From the NCBI GenBank assembly GCA_039805565.1, contig JBDLTZ010000101.1, positions 1 to 47,346 on the forward strand: 47,346 nt of DNA, written 5' to 3'. A model generated the notes under the pieces. It ran no database searches. It saw nothing but the letters and a program-made list of their open reading frames with translations, and was not told the origin of the DNA. Every line of letters starts with the position of its first letter. Position 1 is the first letter of the stretch. The translations under genes and the position numbers were made by a program. Positions 8,208-16,209 of the stretch are shown in pieces. This stretch comes from CALJIC01 sp039805565. GTDB taxonomy: Bacteria; Chloroflexota; Chloroflexia; Chloroflexales; Roseiflexaceae.

Positions 8208-8328
8208 CTGTCACTCTGAATGCAGCGAAGAGTCTGTGCCAGAGATGCTGAGCGCAGCAAAGTTATGAGCGAAGAGCTTGTGTGGATGTGCTACTCAAGA
8301 CTCAAGACTCAGGACACAAGACTCAGCA
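8208..8328. repeat. Intergenic filler of degenerate short repeats
   Basis: The gap holds two kinds of filler. At 8211-8275 are phrases such as CTGAATGCAGCGAAGAG and GCTGAGCGCAGCAAAG, near-copies of each other. At 8293-8326 is a tandem of a 7-bp unit close to AAGACTC (AAGACTCAAGACTCAGGACA). Related units occur elsewhere in the window (41841-41863, 45583-45596). No gene is seen here. Confidence 0.6.
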
Positions 8329-8883
8329 CTACGGAAGTGGCGTCACCGACATCACCCTGATCACTTTGCTCCCCTCAGGCAGGACAGTGCAGTCGGGGAG
8401 GGCGCGGCGCTGAACCAGCCGCTCCCAGTAGTCGGGGTGGCGCCAGTTCGGCTGGGCGGACATGCGGACCTCGATCGTCTTGGGGAAGCCGAGCGTCGCG
8501 TCGTAGGTGGCGCGCACCCGGATCACGTCGTCGCAGGCGCAGCCGAGCGCGATGCACGGGATGGAGACGCTGCCGTCGCGGCGGATGAGGGTGAAGAGGT
8601 CGGTGATCGTGCGTGGGGGCGGCTCGCAGCGGTTTGGCGCCACCTCAACCACCCGCTCGTCGCGCACTTCGATGCTCTGCAGGCAGCGCTTGTCACTCAG
8701 CAGGAGCTGGTAGCGACTAAAGGTTCGTGTCGCCCACTGCGCCTCGGCCCTGTCGCGCTCGGCGGCTTCGGCGGGCTGCGCCGTACGCGCAACGACAACG
8801 CTCAGCCCGGCGCAGCTCAGGAGTGCCGCAGCGCAGACCAGCAGCACGGTTCGCATGGGCGATTGTCGGCGGGAGTCTTCCAT
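8329..8883 (-). CDS. Exported protein, possibly a lipoprotein, resembling DUF6174
   Basis: A 184-residue exported protein. After nine residues comes a hydrophobic signal (MRTVLLVCAAALLSCAG) with a possible lipobox ending at Cys23. The mature part has the order W...Y...C then a beta-rich stretch with TITDLFTLIRR and a late GFPKTIEV, which resembles DUF6174 proteins; two further Cys pairs (SIPCIALGCACDD) may form disulphides. GGAGG lies 7 nt before the ATG at MEDSRR, which is why this start is chosen over the later Met. An extended -10 (TGCTAGAAT, minus strand, 8915-8923) lies in the short gap to the metal-transport operon. Confidence 0.65.
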   Translation of the reverse strand: MEDSRRQSPMRTVLLVCAAALLSCAGLSVVVARTAQPAEAAERDRAEAQWATRTFSRYQLLLSDKRCLQSIEVRDERVVEVAPNRCEPPPRTITDLFTLIRRDGSVSIPCIALGCACDDVIRVRATYDATLGFPKTIEVRMSAQPNWRHPDYWERLVQRRALPDCTVLPEGSKVIRVMSVTPLP

Positions 8884-8932
8884 CGGCGCGCCTCCGTCGA
8901 TGCGAGTCGCGCCTATTCTAGCACGGCGGTGG

Positions 8933-10048
8933 CTACCCGTGCGCCGCGAGCATCTGGCCCGCCAGCTCGCGCCCCTGCTCGGTGAGCGTCAGCCCGTCGC
9001 CCCGCCGCGTCACCAGCCCGCGCCGCTCTGCGCGCCGCACCACCTCCAAGACCTGCGCCTGACCCCAGCGTAGGTGCTCACCCAGGTGCGACACACTGCT
9101 CTCCTCCACCTCAGAGGGCGTGCGCTCGTGGTTCAGCAGGTGGACCGCCAGCATCAGCTCCGCGAACTCGCGCCGCTGCCGGACTCGCCGCAGGACGCCC
9201 GCCGCCAGGCCGCGCTGCGGCGCGAACAGCCACGCCAGGACGAACGCGACGCCTGCCATTGTCGCCATCGCCCCGGCGATCGAGGCGTCCAGGGCGCTCG
9301 CCAGCCAGTAGCCCGCCACCGCGCTCGCCGCGCCGATCAAGGCGCTCAGCCCCAGCATGTGCGAGAGCCGGTCGGTCAGCAGGTATGCGGCGGCCGGCGG
9401 GGCCACCATCAGCGCCACCACCAGCACCGAGCCCACCGTGTCGAACGCACCCACCGCCGTAACGGAGACCAGGGTCATCAGGCTGTAGTGTACCAGCGCC
9501 GGTGAGAGCCCGAGCGCGGCTGCCAGGCCCGCGTCAAAGGTCGAGAGCTTCAGCTCCTTGTAGAGCAGCCCCACGAACAGCGCGCCGAGCAGTAAGATGC
9601 TGCCCATCACCCACAGCGCCTGCGGCCCCAGGTCGTACCCCAGCGCCTCGAAGCGCTCGAACGGCGCGAAGGCCAGCTCGCCCAGCAGCACCGCGTCGGT
9701 GTCCAGGTGCGTGTCGCCGGCGTAGCGGCTGATCAGGATCACAGCTATGCTGAACAGCGCCGGAAACACCAGCCCGATCGCAGCGTCCTCGCGCACCAGC
9801 TGCGTCCGGCTCAGCAGCTCAACCAGCACCACGGTCAGCACGCCCGTCGCTGCGGCCGCGACCATCAGCGCAGGCGAGGCGGTGTCCTGCACCACGAAGA
9901 AGGCCAGCACGATTCCGAGCAGCACGGCGTGCGTGATCGCGTCGCTCATCAGGGCCATGCGGCGCAGCACCAGGAACACGCCCGGCAGCGCGCAGGCCAC
10001 GGCGGTGACCACGGCGATGAGCTGTATCTCGAGCTGTGGTGTCAACAT
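8933..10048 (-). CDS. ABC-3 metal permease fused to a winged-helix domain
   Basis: The second permease of a metal importer. Residues 1 to about 280 hold eight or nine helices with the ABC-3 features (MSDAITHAVLLGI near 34-46, DTVGSVLVVALMVAPPAAAYL near 215-235). After a basic linker (RRVRQRREF) about 75 residues form a DtxR/MarR-like winged helix: LGEHLRWGQAQVLEVV, then RRAERRGLVTRRGDGLTLTEQGRELA. Such a tail could sense metal or bind DNA or another subunit; function is inference. The start at MLTPQL has only weak GAGCG upstream; longer forms are overlap with the neighbour. It closes the operon. Confidence 0.87.
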   Translation of the reverse strand: MLTPQLEIQLIAVVTAVACALPGVFLVLRRMALMSDAITHAVLLGIVLAFFVVQDTASPALMVAAAATGVLTVVLVELLSRTQLVREDAAIGLVFPALFSIAVILISRYAGDTHLDTDAVLLGELAFAPFERFEALGYDLGPQALWVMGSILLLGALFVGLLYKELKLSTFDAGLAAALGLSPALVHYSLMTLVSVTAVGAFDTVGSVLVVALMVAPPAAAYLLTDRLSHMLGLSALIGAASAVAGYWLASALDASIAGAMATMAGVAFVLAWLFAPQRGLAAGVLRRVRQRREFAELMLAVHLLNHERTPSEVEESSVSHLGEHLRWGQAQVLEVVRRAERRGLVTRRGDGLTLTEQGRELAGQMLAAHG

Positions 10049-10137
10049 GTCGCTCACGCTTTCGCTCTGGGCGAGGGGTTTCCTCGCGTTCTTTGTGGCG
10101 TCTTTCTGCCGGAGAGGTGGAGGGGGAGCGAGCGGCG

Positions 10138-11040
10138 CTACGCCGCCGCAGCGATAGGTCGCCGCCGCACCCAGCCCCACACCAGTCCGCGCCGCGCTCC
10201 AAACAGCAGCGAGAACAGCACCAGCCCGCTCACGCACAGCACGATCGTCGGGCCAGTGGGCAGCCGCGCCGCCACGCTGCTGAGCACCGCGCCGCTCACG
10301 CCCGCCGCGGCCCCAAACAGCGCCGAGAGCCCCACCATCACGCCCAGCCGGTCCGTCCACTGCCGCGCCGCCGCCGCCGGAGCCACGATCAGAGCGCTCA
10401 TCAGCACCACGCCCACCGTCTGCAGCCCGATCACGATCGCCACCACCAGCAGCGAGGTCAGCAGTACGTCCAGCAGCCGCACCGGCATCCCCAGGCTCGC
10501 TGCGAAGCCCGGGTCGAAGCTCAGCAGCTTGAACTCCTTCCAGAACAGCAGCATCAGCAGCAGCGCCGGCAGGCCGAAGGCGGCCATCGCCGCCACATCG
10601 CGCTCGAGCAGCGCCGCCGCCTGGCCGAAGAGGAACTTGTCCAGCCCAGCCTGGTTGGCGTTCGGCTGCCGCTGCACGAAGGTCAGCAGCATCAAGCCCA
10701 GCCCGAAGAACACCGAGAGCGAGAGGCCGAGCGCGCTGTCGTCCTTGACCCGCGTGGTCCGCGCGATGCCGAGCGCCAGTAGCGCCCCGAGCCAGGCGGC
10801 CAGCGCCGCCCCAGCCATGAGCACCGCGGTGTCCTTGCTGCCGGTGACCAGGAATGCCAGCGCGATCCCCGGCAGCGCCGCGTGGCTCATAGCGTCGCCG
10901 AGCATGCTCTGCCGCCGCAGCACCGCGTAGGCGCCCAGCGCGCCGCTCACCACCCCCAGCAGCGCCGCGCCCAGCGCCACCGTGCGCAGGGTGTAGTCGA
11001 ACAGCAGGTTCTGAAGCAGCGTTATCAAGTCCATCCGCAT
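10138..11040 (-). CDS. ABC-3 family metal permease
   Basis: A 300-residue polytopic permease of the manganese/zinc/iron importers (TroC/MntB/ZnuB type). The diagnostic MLGDAMSHAALPGIALA lies near 46-62 and QTVGVVLMSALIVAPAAAA near 203-221. It would pair with the second permease to form a heterodimeric channel driven by the adjacent ATPase. ATG is taken two codons before MDLI; a GTG one codon earlier is equally possible, and no clear ribosome site is seen. It is 24 bp after the ATPase stop, consistent with translation as part of one operon. Confidence 0.9.
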   Translation of the reverse strand: MRMDLITLLQNLLFDYTLRTVALGAALLGVVSGALGAYAVLRRQSMLGDAMSHAALPGIALAFLVTGSKDTAVLMAGAALAAWLGALLALGIARTTRVKDDSALGLSLSVFFGLGLMLLTFVQRQPNANQAGLDKFLFGQAAALLERDVAAMAAFGLPALLLMLLFWKEFKLLSFDPGFAASLGMPVRLLDVLLTSLLVVAIVIGLQTVGVVLMSALIVAPAAAARQWTDRLGVMVGLSALFGAAAGVSGAVLSSVAARLPTGPTIVLCVSGLVLFSLLFGARRGLVWGWVRRRPIAAAA

Positions 11041-11064
11041 CACACTTTCAGCGCCGCCGGGCGG

Positions 11065-11865
11065 CTACTCGCTCGAGGCGAACGCCTCGGGGCGCGTTCC
11101 CTGCACTCCGGCCGCGGCCCCACCCGTCAGGAAGGCGAGCCGCCCGCCGTACGCTAACCGCAGGTTCGCGTCGGTGAAAGCCTCTGCCACCGGCCCGCTG
11201 GCGATTTTCCGCACGTTCATCAGCGTGACCCAGTCGAAGTACTCGGCTACGGTTTGCAGGTCGTGGTGCACCACCACCACGGTCTTGCCCGCCGCGCGCA
11301 GCTCCTGCAGCAGGGTTACGATTGTGCGCTCGGTGGTGGCGTCTACCCCCTGGAACGGCTCATCCATGAAGTAGACCTCGGCGTCCTGCACCAGCGCCCG
11401 CGCCAGGAAGACTCGCTGCTGCTGCCCGCCCGAGAGCTGGCTGATCTGCCGCTCCGCGAAGCTCGCCATGCCCACCTTCGCCAGCGCCTCGTGCGCCAGC
11501 TCGCGCTCCTGCCGCCCTGGCCGCCGCAGCCAGCCCAGCGCGCCGTACCGCCCCATCATTACGACGTCCAGCGCGCTGGTGGGGAAGTCCCAGTCCACGC
11601 TGCCTCGTTGCGGCACGTAGGCTACCATGCGCCGCTGCTCGGCGTACGACCGCCCCAGGATGCGCACCTGCCCGGCGGAGGTCTTCACCAGGCCCAGCAC
11701 TGACTTGATCAGTGTCGTCTTGCCGGCGCCATTCGGACCCACCACCGCCATCAGTACCCCGCGCGGGACGCTCAGGTCTACATCCCAGAGCACCGGCTTC
11801 TCGTGGTAGGCCACCGTCAGGTCGGTCACCTCGATCGCCATCATAGGCTCGCTCGTATCCATCAT
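11065..11865 (-). CDS. ABC transporter ATPase for Mn/Zn/Fe uptake
   Basis: A 266-residue ATP-binding subunit. Walker A is GPNGAGKT at 43-50, signature LSGGQQQR near 143-150, Walker B VYFMDEP near 163-169, switch His in VVVHHD. The phrase VPQRGSVDWDFPTSALDVV is characteristic of TroB/MntA/SitB-type manganese or iron importers rather than of ZnuC, so Mn is the best guess. A divergent C-terminal tail follows. It lies 17 bp after the binding-protein gene. Confidence 0.93.
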   Translation of the reverse strand: MMDTSEPMMAIEVTDLTVAYHEKPVLWDVDLSVPRGVLMAVVGPNGAGKTTLIKSVLGLVKTSAGQVRILGRSYAEQRRMVAYVPQRGSVDWDFPTSALDVVMMGRYGALGWLRRPGRQERELAHEALAKVGMASFAERQISQLSGGQQQRVFLARALVQDAEVYFMDEPFQGVDATTERTIVTLLQELRAAGKTVVVVHHDLQTVAEYFDWVTLMNVRKIASGPVAEAFTDANLRLAYGGRLAFLTGGAAAGVQGTRPEAFASSE

Positions 11866-11882
11866 ATTCCCTGCCTTCCGCT

Positions 11883-12827
11883 CTACTGCGTCAGCCCCGC
11901 CACGATCGTATCAATGTTGTGGCGCACCATCCCAGCGTAGCTGCCCTCTGGCGTGCCGGGGTCGCCCATCGCGTCGGAGTAAAGCTGCCCGCCGATGCGT
12001 ACCTCGAAGCCGCGCGCCTGCACCGCCGCCTGCACCGCCTCGATCGTGCGCTGGGGCACCGAGGACTCGACGAACACCGCCCGGATCCTGCGCTCGGCGA
12101 TGAAGTCGGCGAGCGCCTGGACGTCCGCCGTGCCGGCCTCGGCCGCGGTGCTGATACCTTGCAAGCCGCGGACCTCGAAGCCATAGGCGCGCCCGAAGTA
12201 GCGGAAGGCGTCGTGCGCGGTGATCAGGACGCGCTGCTCGGCTGGCACCCTCTTGGCCTGCTCGCTTACGTAGCTGTGCAGCTGCTCGAGCTCCCCGATG
12301 TAGCGGTCGGCGTTCGCGCGGTAGGTATCGGCGCTGGACGCGTCCAGCTCGATCAGCGCGTCGCGCACCTTTGCCGCCGTCTGCTGCCACAGCTCCACGT
12401 CGAACCACAGGTGCGGGTCGTGCTGGTTTTCGTATACGTCCGATGGGAGCAGCTGCGCCGTGTCGATGCCGCTCGTAACCGCCACCGCCTTCACCCGGCC
12501 CTGCATACGCTCCAGCACCTCGCCCATCGCCGCCTCGAGGTTCAGGCCGCTGTAGAAGACGATGTCGGCCCCCTGCAGCCGCTCGACGTCGCCCGCGCTC
12601 GCCTTGTAGAGGTGCGGGTCCACGCCGGGGCCCATCAGATCCGTGACCTGCACCCGCTCGCCGCCGATGTTCCGCACCAGGTCGCCCACCATGCCCGTGG
12701 TTGCCACGGCGCGGATGGGGCGCTGCGTCAGGTCTCCCCCCGCCTCGCGCTGCACCGGCCTCCCGCAGGCCGCAAGCGCGCCCATTGTCGCCAGCAAAAT
12801 CGCTAACAGAAGAGTCATCCGTCGCAT
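11883..12827 (-). CDS. Metal-binding lipoprotein of the ABC importer (TroA/MntC/ZnuA family)
   Basis: A 314-residue binding protein. The signal peptide ends in the lipobox ALAAC with lipidated C21. Metal ligands expected for cluster A-I proteins are visible: His in GVDPHLYKAS, His in QHDPHLWFD, His in ITAHDAFRYFG and Asp in QLYSDAMG. There is no His-rich loop of the kind usual in ZnuA, which favours Mn or Fe. The second of two adjacent ATGs is taken, since GGAGG is 6 nt before it. First gene of the four-gene importer operon, directly behind a strong promoter. Confidence 0.93.
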   Translation of the reverse strand: MRRMTLLLAILLATMGALAACGRPVQREAGGDLTQRPIRAVATTGMVGDLVRNIGGERVQVTDLMGPGVDPHLYKASAGDVERLQGADIVFYSGLNLEAAMGEVLERMQGRVKAVAVTSGIDTAQLLPSDVYENQHDPHLWFDVELWQQTAAKVRDALIELDASSADTYRANADRYIGELEQLHSYVSEQAKRVPAEQRVLITAHDAFRYFGRAYGFEVRGLQGISTAAEAGTADVQALADFIAERRIRAVFVESSVPQRTIEAVQAAVQARGFEVRIGGQLYSDAMGDPGTPEGSYAGMVRHNIDTIVAGLTQ

Positions 12828-12892
12828 CATGTGCCTCCGTCGCTCGGCGTGTATACCTGTCGCTAGTTCTCCCGAAAGGAAAATTTCGTCTT

Positions 12893-12938
12893 ACCTAAAA
12901 TATTAGTCCGATTATAGCAAACCAGGTCCCAATGTCAA
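12893..12938 (-). promoter_or_regulatory. Metal-importer promoter with overlapping candidate operator
   Basis: On the minus strand TTGACA (12933-12938), a 16-bp spacer and TATAAT (12911-12916) form a near-perfect promoter. An imperfect inverted repeat ACTAAT-ATT-TTAGGT (12893-12907) covers the predicted start site. AT-rich TTAGGT half-sites are typical of DtxR/MntR-type repressors. No such repressor gene is nearby, except for the winged helix fused to the second permease. Confidence 0.7.
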
Positions 12939-13029
12939 GTAGGACCAGAGGCGGACTCGTCTGGACTGTAGGGCACTCTCCCGCAGCAATTCAGGGAATC
13001 CTACCCTCGCCGCACCCCACGCCCACGGT

Positions 13030-13068
13030 TAGAATGTGATCTAGTACTGCAGGTAGGATGTGATCGAG
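13030..13068 (+). repeat. Two 15-bp direct repeats before htpX
   Basis: TAGAATGTGATCTAG (13030-13044) and TAGGATGTGATCGAG (13054-13068) match at 13 of 15 positions and are 24 bp apart. They occupy the leader just before the htpX ribosome site and contain -10-like TAGAAT/TAGGAT. Either an operator pair or a duplicated promoter element. Confidence 0.55.
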
Positions 13069-13088
13069 ATCCCGAGGAGGAGAGTCCC

Positions 13089-13967
13089 ATGGGGCAGAAT
13101 GTCGTCAAGCTCTTCGTTTTGATGGCGGCGCTGACGGCGCTGTTCATCCTGATTGGCAACGCCATTGGCGGCACAGCGGGGCTCATCATCGCCGTTGTGT
13201 TCGCTGTGGCGATCAACTTCGGCACCTACTGGTTCTCCGATAGCATCGTGCTGCGTATGTCCGGCGCGCGCGAGGTCACCCGCGATGAGGCGCCCTGGTT
13301 CTACCGCACGGTGGAGGAGCAGATCAAGCGCGCCAACCTGCCGATGCCGCGCCTGTACCTGATCGACAGTGACATGCCGAACGCCTTCGCCACCGGCCGC
13401 AGCCCGCAGAAGGGCGTGGTCGCTGTCACCACGGGCATCAGCCGGCTGCTCACCAAGGAGGAGCTCGCGGGGGTGATCGCCCACGAGCTCGCGCACATCA
13501 AGAACCGCGACACGCTTCTCTCGGCTGTTACGGCCAGCATCGCCGGCGCGATCTCCGCGATCGCCGACATGTGGATGTGGAGCCAGATCTTCAGCATGTT
13601 CAGTGGCGGTGACGAGGAGGAGAGCAGTAACCCGATTGGTGAGCTGCTGCTGGTCATCGTCGCGCCGATCGCCGCCACGCTTATACAGCTCGGCATCTCA
13701 CGCCACCGCGAGTTCGGCGCTGACGCGCTCGGGGCACGCATCCTCGGCGACCCGCTGCCGCTCGCCAGCGCCCTCGAGAAGATCGAGTGGGCCGCCCAGC
13801 GCGGCGTGATGCCGATGAATCCGGCAACCTCCTCGCTCTACATCGTCAACCCGCTCAGCGGGACCGGCGGCGTGCTGCGCTTGTTCAGCACCCACCCCCC
13901 CACCGCCGAGCGCGTGGCTCGGCTCCGTGCCATGGTTCGCGAGGGCAATATGCGGGTGGCAATGTAG
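13089..13967 (+). CDS. htpX: HtpX membrane zinc metalloprotease (M48)
   Basis: A 292-residue inner-membrane protease for quality control of membrane proteins. Two N-terminal helices (about 7-47) lead to a cytosolic domain with HELAH (H132, E133, H136) and the third ligand Glu in HREFGADALG near 208. A helical pair lies near 145-200. The C terminus has the family phrase FSTHPPTAERVARL. GAGGAGGAG lies just before the ATG. Alone in its transcription unit. Confidence 0.95.
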   Translation: MGQNVVKLFVLMAALTALFILIGNAIGGTAGLIIAVVFAVAINFGTYWFSDSIVLRMSGAREVTRDEAPWFYRTVEEQIKRANLPMPRLYLIDSDMPNAFATGRSPQKGVVAVTTGISRLLTKEELAGVIAHELAHIKNRDTLLSAVTASIAGAISAIADMWMWSQIFSMFSGGDEEESSNPIGELLLVIVAPIAATLIQLGISRHREFGADALGARILGDPLPLASALEKIEWAAQRGVMPMNPATSSLYIVNPLSGTGGVLRLFSTHPPTAERVARLRAMVREGNMRVAM

Positions 13968-13986
13968 CAGGTATATACCCGGAATA

Positions 13987-14027
13987 AGACGCGCCGGTGA
14001 CCGTGCTCATGTGTCACCGGCGCGTCT
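13987..14027 (+). terminator. htpX terminator hairpin
   Basis: A perfect 15-bp stem (13987-14001 with 14013-14027) with an 11-nt loop starts 20 bp after the htpX stop. The following T-run is poor. It separates htpX from the co-directional histidine kinase. Confidence 0.75.
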
Positions 14028-14092
14028 GCTATCCGTGGCTCGACTGGCGTGGTATCATCCAAGTGTGGCTGTTGTCCGTAGGAACCAGTACC

Positions 14093-15496
14093 ATGGCCCT
14101 CACAGAGCGCACTATCCCGCCGCCCCCTCAGGCCAACTGGCAGCTCGTGCTGCGGTTGCGCTGGCTGCTGGGAGGCGCCATCGGCGTGGCGTTCGCGCTC
14201 GGGCGGCTTGCCGAGATCCTGCTCTTCGAGTCCCCGCGCGACGCGTTGCGCCTGGCGCTCGACGTCGCCGCCTGGGGCACGCTCGGTGGCCTCGCCGTCT
14301 TGCTGACGCTCACGTGGGTCGGGCGGCAGGAGCGCCGTTACCACCAAGGGCTTGAGCGCGCCCTGCGCGACCAGCAGCGCGCCAACAGCCACCTCGCTCT
14401 CCTCAGCGAGGTCAACCGCAGCATCGCTGATACGGCCACGCTCGACGAGGTGCTCGACCTGGCGCTGGCCTTCCCGCGCCGCCTCGTGCCCTCCCGCGCG
14501 GCCGCACTTCTCCTCGCGGCCCCCTCTGGGCCTGTCGAGGCCCGCGCGGCCGGCGCGTCGCCCGAGGAGTTCGCCGCGTGGCGCCGCGTCTTCGGCATGA
14601 CCGCCCCGCCCCAGGAGGACCGCCGTCCGCACCTGCTCACGCCCGCTGGGACGCACGCCGGCCCCGCGGCCTCCCTCGTGCTCCCGCTGCACGACGGCAT
14701 GGCCCCGCTCGGCTGGATCGAGATCTACCTTGACCGCCTGACGCCGATCGCCGACGATGAGCTGGCCTTGCTCGAGACCATCGCCACCGAGATCGCTGAG
14801 GCGGTGGCCAGCGCCCGCCGCCGTAGCCGCGAGGAGCGCGCGATCTTTGAGCTCGAGCGCGCCATCGCCGAGGAGCGCGCCCGAATCGCGCGCGACATCC
14901 ACGACGGCATCGCGCAAAGCCTGGCCTTTGTGCGGATGCGGGTCGATCTGTGGAGCGAGTGGATCGACAGCGACCCCCGGCGGCTGCGCGGCGAGCTCGC
15001 CGAGCTCAAGGGCACCCTGCGCGAGCAGATCCGCGAGCTGCGCCGCGCGATCTTCGCGCTGCGCCCGGTCCAGTTCGACGAGCTTGGCTTTGTGGGTGGG
15101 CTGCGGCGCTACATCGTCGAGTTCGCCGGCCAGCATGGCTGGGACACCAACGTGGACCTGCGCGGCGCGCCGCCGTCGCTCTCGCCCGAGCTCGAGGCGA
15201 TCTGCTTCCGTATCGTCCAGGAGGCCCTGACCAACGTCGCCAAGCACGCCGGAGCCTCCACCGTCGAGGTGACGATCGGAGAGGCAGATCAGGGGCTGCG
15301 GCTCGTCGTGCGCGACAACGGGCGTGGCTTCGACCCGGGCGCCGTGGCAGACGCGCCGGACCACGTGGGGCTGCGGCAGATGCGTGAGCGGCTCGCCGCC
15401 TACCGCGGCCAGCTCACAATCCTTTCGCGGCCCGAGGCCGGCACCGAGCTACGCGCTTGGGTGCCCCTAGGCCGCTCGCCCACCGATGAAGAGTAA
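14093..15496 (+). CDS. Membrane sensor histidine kinase, NarL/DegS type with GAF domain
   Basis: A 467-residue kinase. Two membrane helices (about 17-43 and 51-75), a short coiled region, a GAF-like sensory domain (about 105-240), then HisKA_3 with phospho-acceptor H270 in ARDIHDGIAQ, and an HATPase with N-box NVAKHAG, G1 DNGRGFDPG and GLRQMRERL. The extracytoplasmic loop is very short, so sensing is probably intramembrane or through GAF. ATG at MALTERT is chosen; the longer frame runs back into the htpX terminator. The response regulator starts 12 bp after the stop. Confidence 0.9.
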   Translation: MALTERTIPPPPQANWQLVLRLRWLLGGAIGVAFALGRLAEILLFESPRDALRLALDVAAWGTLGGLAVLLTLTWVGRQERRYHQGLERALRDQQRANSHLALLSEVNRSIADTATLDEVLDLALAFPRRLVPSRAAALLLAAPSGPVEARAAGASPEEFAAWRRVFGMTAPPQEDRRPHLLTPAGTHAGPAASLVLPLHDGMAPLGWIEIYLDRLTPIADDELALLETIATEIAEAVASARRRSREERAIFELERAIAEERARIARDIHDGIAQSLAFVRMRVDLWSEWIDSDPRRLRGELAELKGTLREQIRELRRAIFALRPVQFDELGFVGGLRRYIVEFAGQHGWDTNVDLRGAPPSLSPELEAICFRIVQEALTNVAKHAGASTVEVTIGEADQGLRLVVRDNGRGFDPGAVADAPDHVGLRQMRERLAAYRGQLTILSRPEAGTELRAWVPLGRSPTDEE

Positions 15497-15508
15497 GCGA
15501 GGAGTGCT

Positions 15509-16174
15509 ATGGCGCCGATACGAATCCTTCTGGCCGACGACCACCGCATGTTCCGCCAGGGCCTGCGCGAGCTCCTCGAGCGCAAACCGCAGTTCGAGGT
15601 CGTGGGGGAGGCGGCAACCGGGCGCGAGGTGCTGGAGCGTGCGGCGGCGCTGCGCCCGGATATCGTGCTGCTCGACATCCAGATGCCGGAGATGGACGGC
15701 GTGGCGGTGGCGCGCCAGCTCGGCCAGGCGCACCCGGAGTCCAAGGTCATCATGCTGACGATGTACCGCCAGGACCAGCACCTGTTTGAGGCCATCAAGG
15801 CCGGCGCGCGCGCCTACCTGCTGAAGGACGCCGACGCCGAGGAGCTCGTTGATGTCATCGAGCGCGTGTCGCGCGGCGAGGCGGCTCTGGATCCCACGGT
15901 CACGCTGCGGGTGTTCAATGAGTTCCGCCGGCTCAGCACCGACCAGGACATGGAGCAGCTCACCGAGCGTGAGCGCGAGATCCTGCAGCTCCTCGCCGCC
16001 GGCCACGATAACCGCACCATCGCCGGGCGGCTTCACCTGTCAGAGAAGACGGTCGGCAACCGCCTGAGCGAGATCTTCCAGAAGCTCGGCGTCACCAACC
16101 GCACCCAGGCCGCGCTCGTGGCCGTGCAGCGCGGCCTGCTCCCGGTCGCCCCGATCTCAACCGATAACCGATAG
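15509..16174 (+). CDS. NarL/LuxR-family response regulator
   Basis: A 221-residue partner of the preceding kinase. Receiver domain 4-120 with D10, D11 and phospho-acceptor D56 in LLDIQMPEMDG, and the switch Lys in LLKDADAEEL. The C-terminal LuxR helix-turn-helix begins LTEREREILQLLAAG near 151, with recognition helix LSEKTVGNRLSEIFQKLGV. GAGGAG is 5 nt before ATG. Target genes are not evident; the adjacent permease gene is convergent, so not in the same unit. Confidence 0.93.
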   Translation: MAPIRILLADDHRMFRQGLRELLERKPQFEVVGEAATGREVLERAAALRPDIVLLDIQMPEMDGVAVARQLGQAHPESKVIMLTMYRQDQHLFEAIKAGARAYLLKDADAEELVDVIERVSRGEAALDPTVTLRVFNEFRRLSTDQDMEQLTEREREILQLLAAGHDNRTIAGRLHLSEKTVGNRLSEIFQKLGVTNRTQAALVAVQRGLLPVAPISTDNR

Positions 16175-16178
16175 ATGG

Positions 16179-16205
16179 GTTGCAGGGAGGGTGTGCCCCT
16201 GCAAC
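16179..16205. terminator. Terminator between regulator and bicarbonate permease
   Basis: A 9-bp stem (16179-16187 with 16197-16205) with a 9-nt loop lies between the convergent stops. No T-run. Confidence 0.5.
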
Positions 16206-16209
16206 ACAC

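Noticed and set aside
13838..15364. 508-codon minus-strand frame opposite the histidine kinase
   Set aside because: The plus strand has clear HisKA_3 and ATPase motifs; the antisense product has none.
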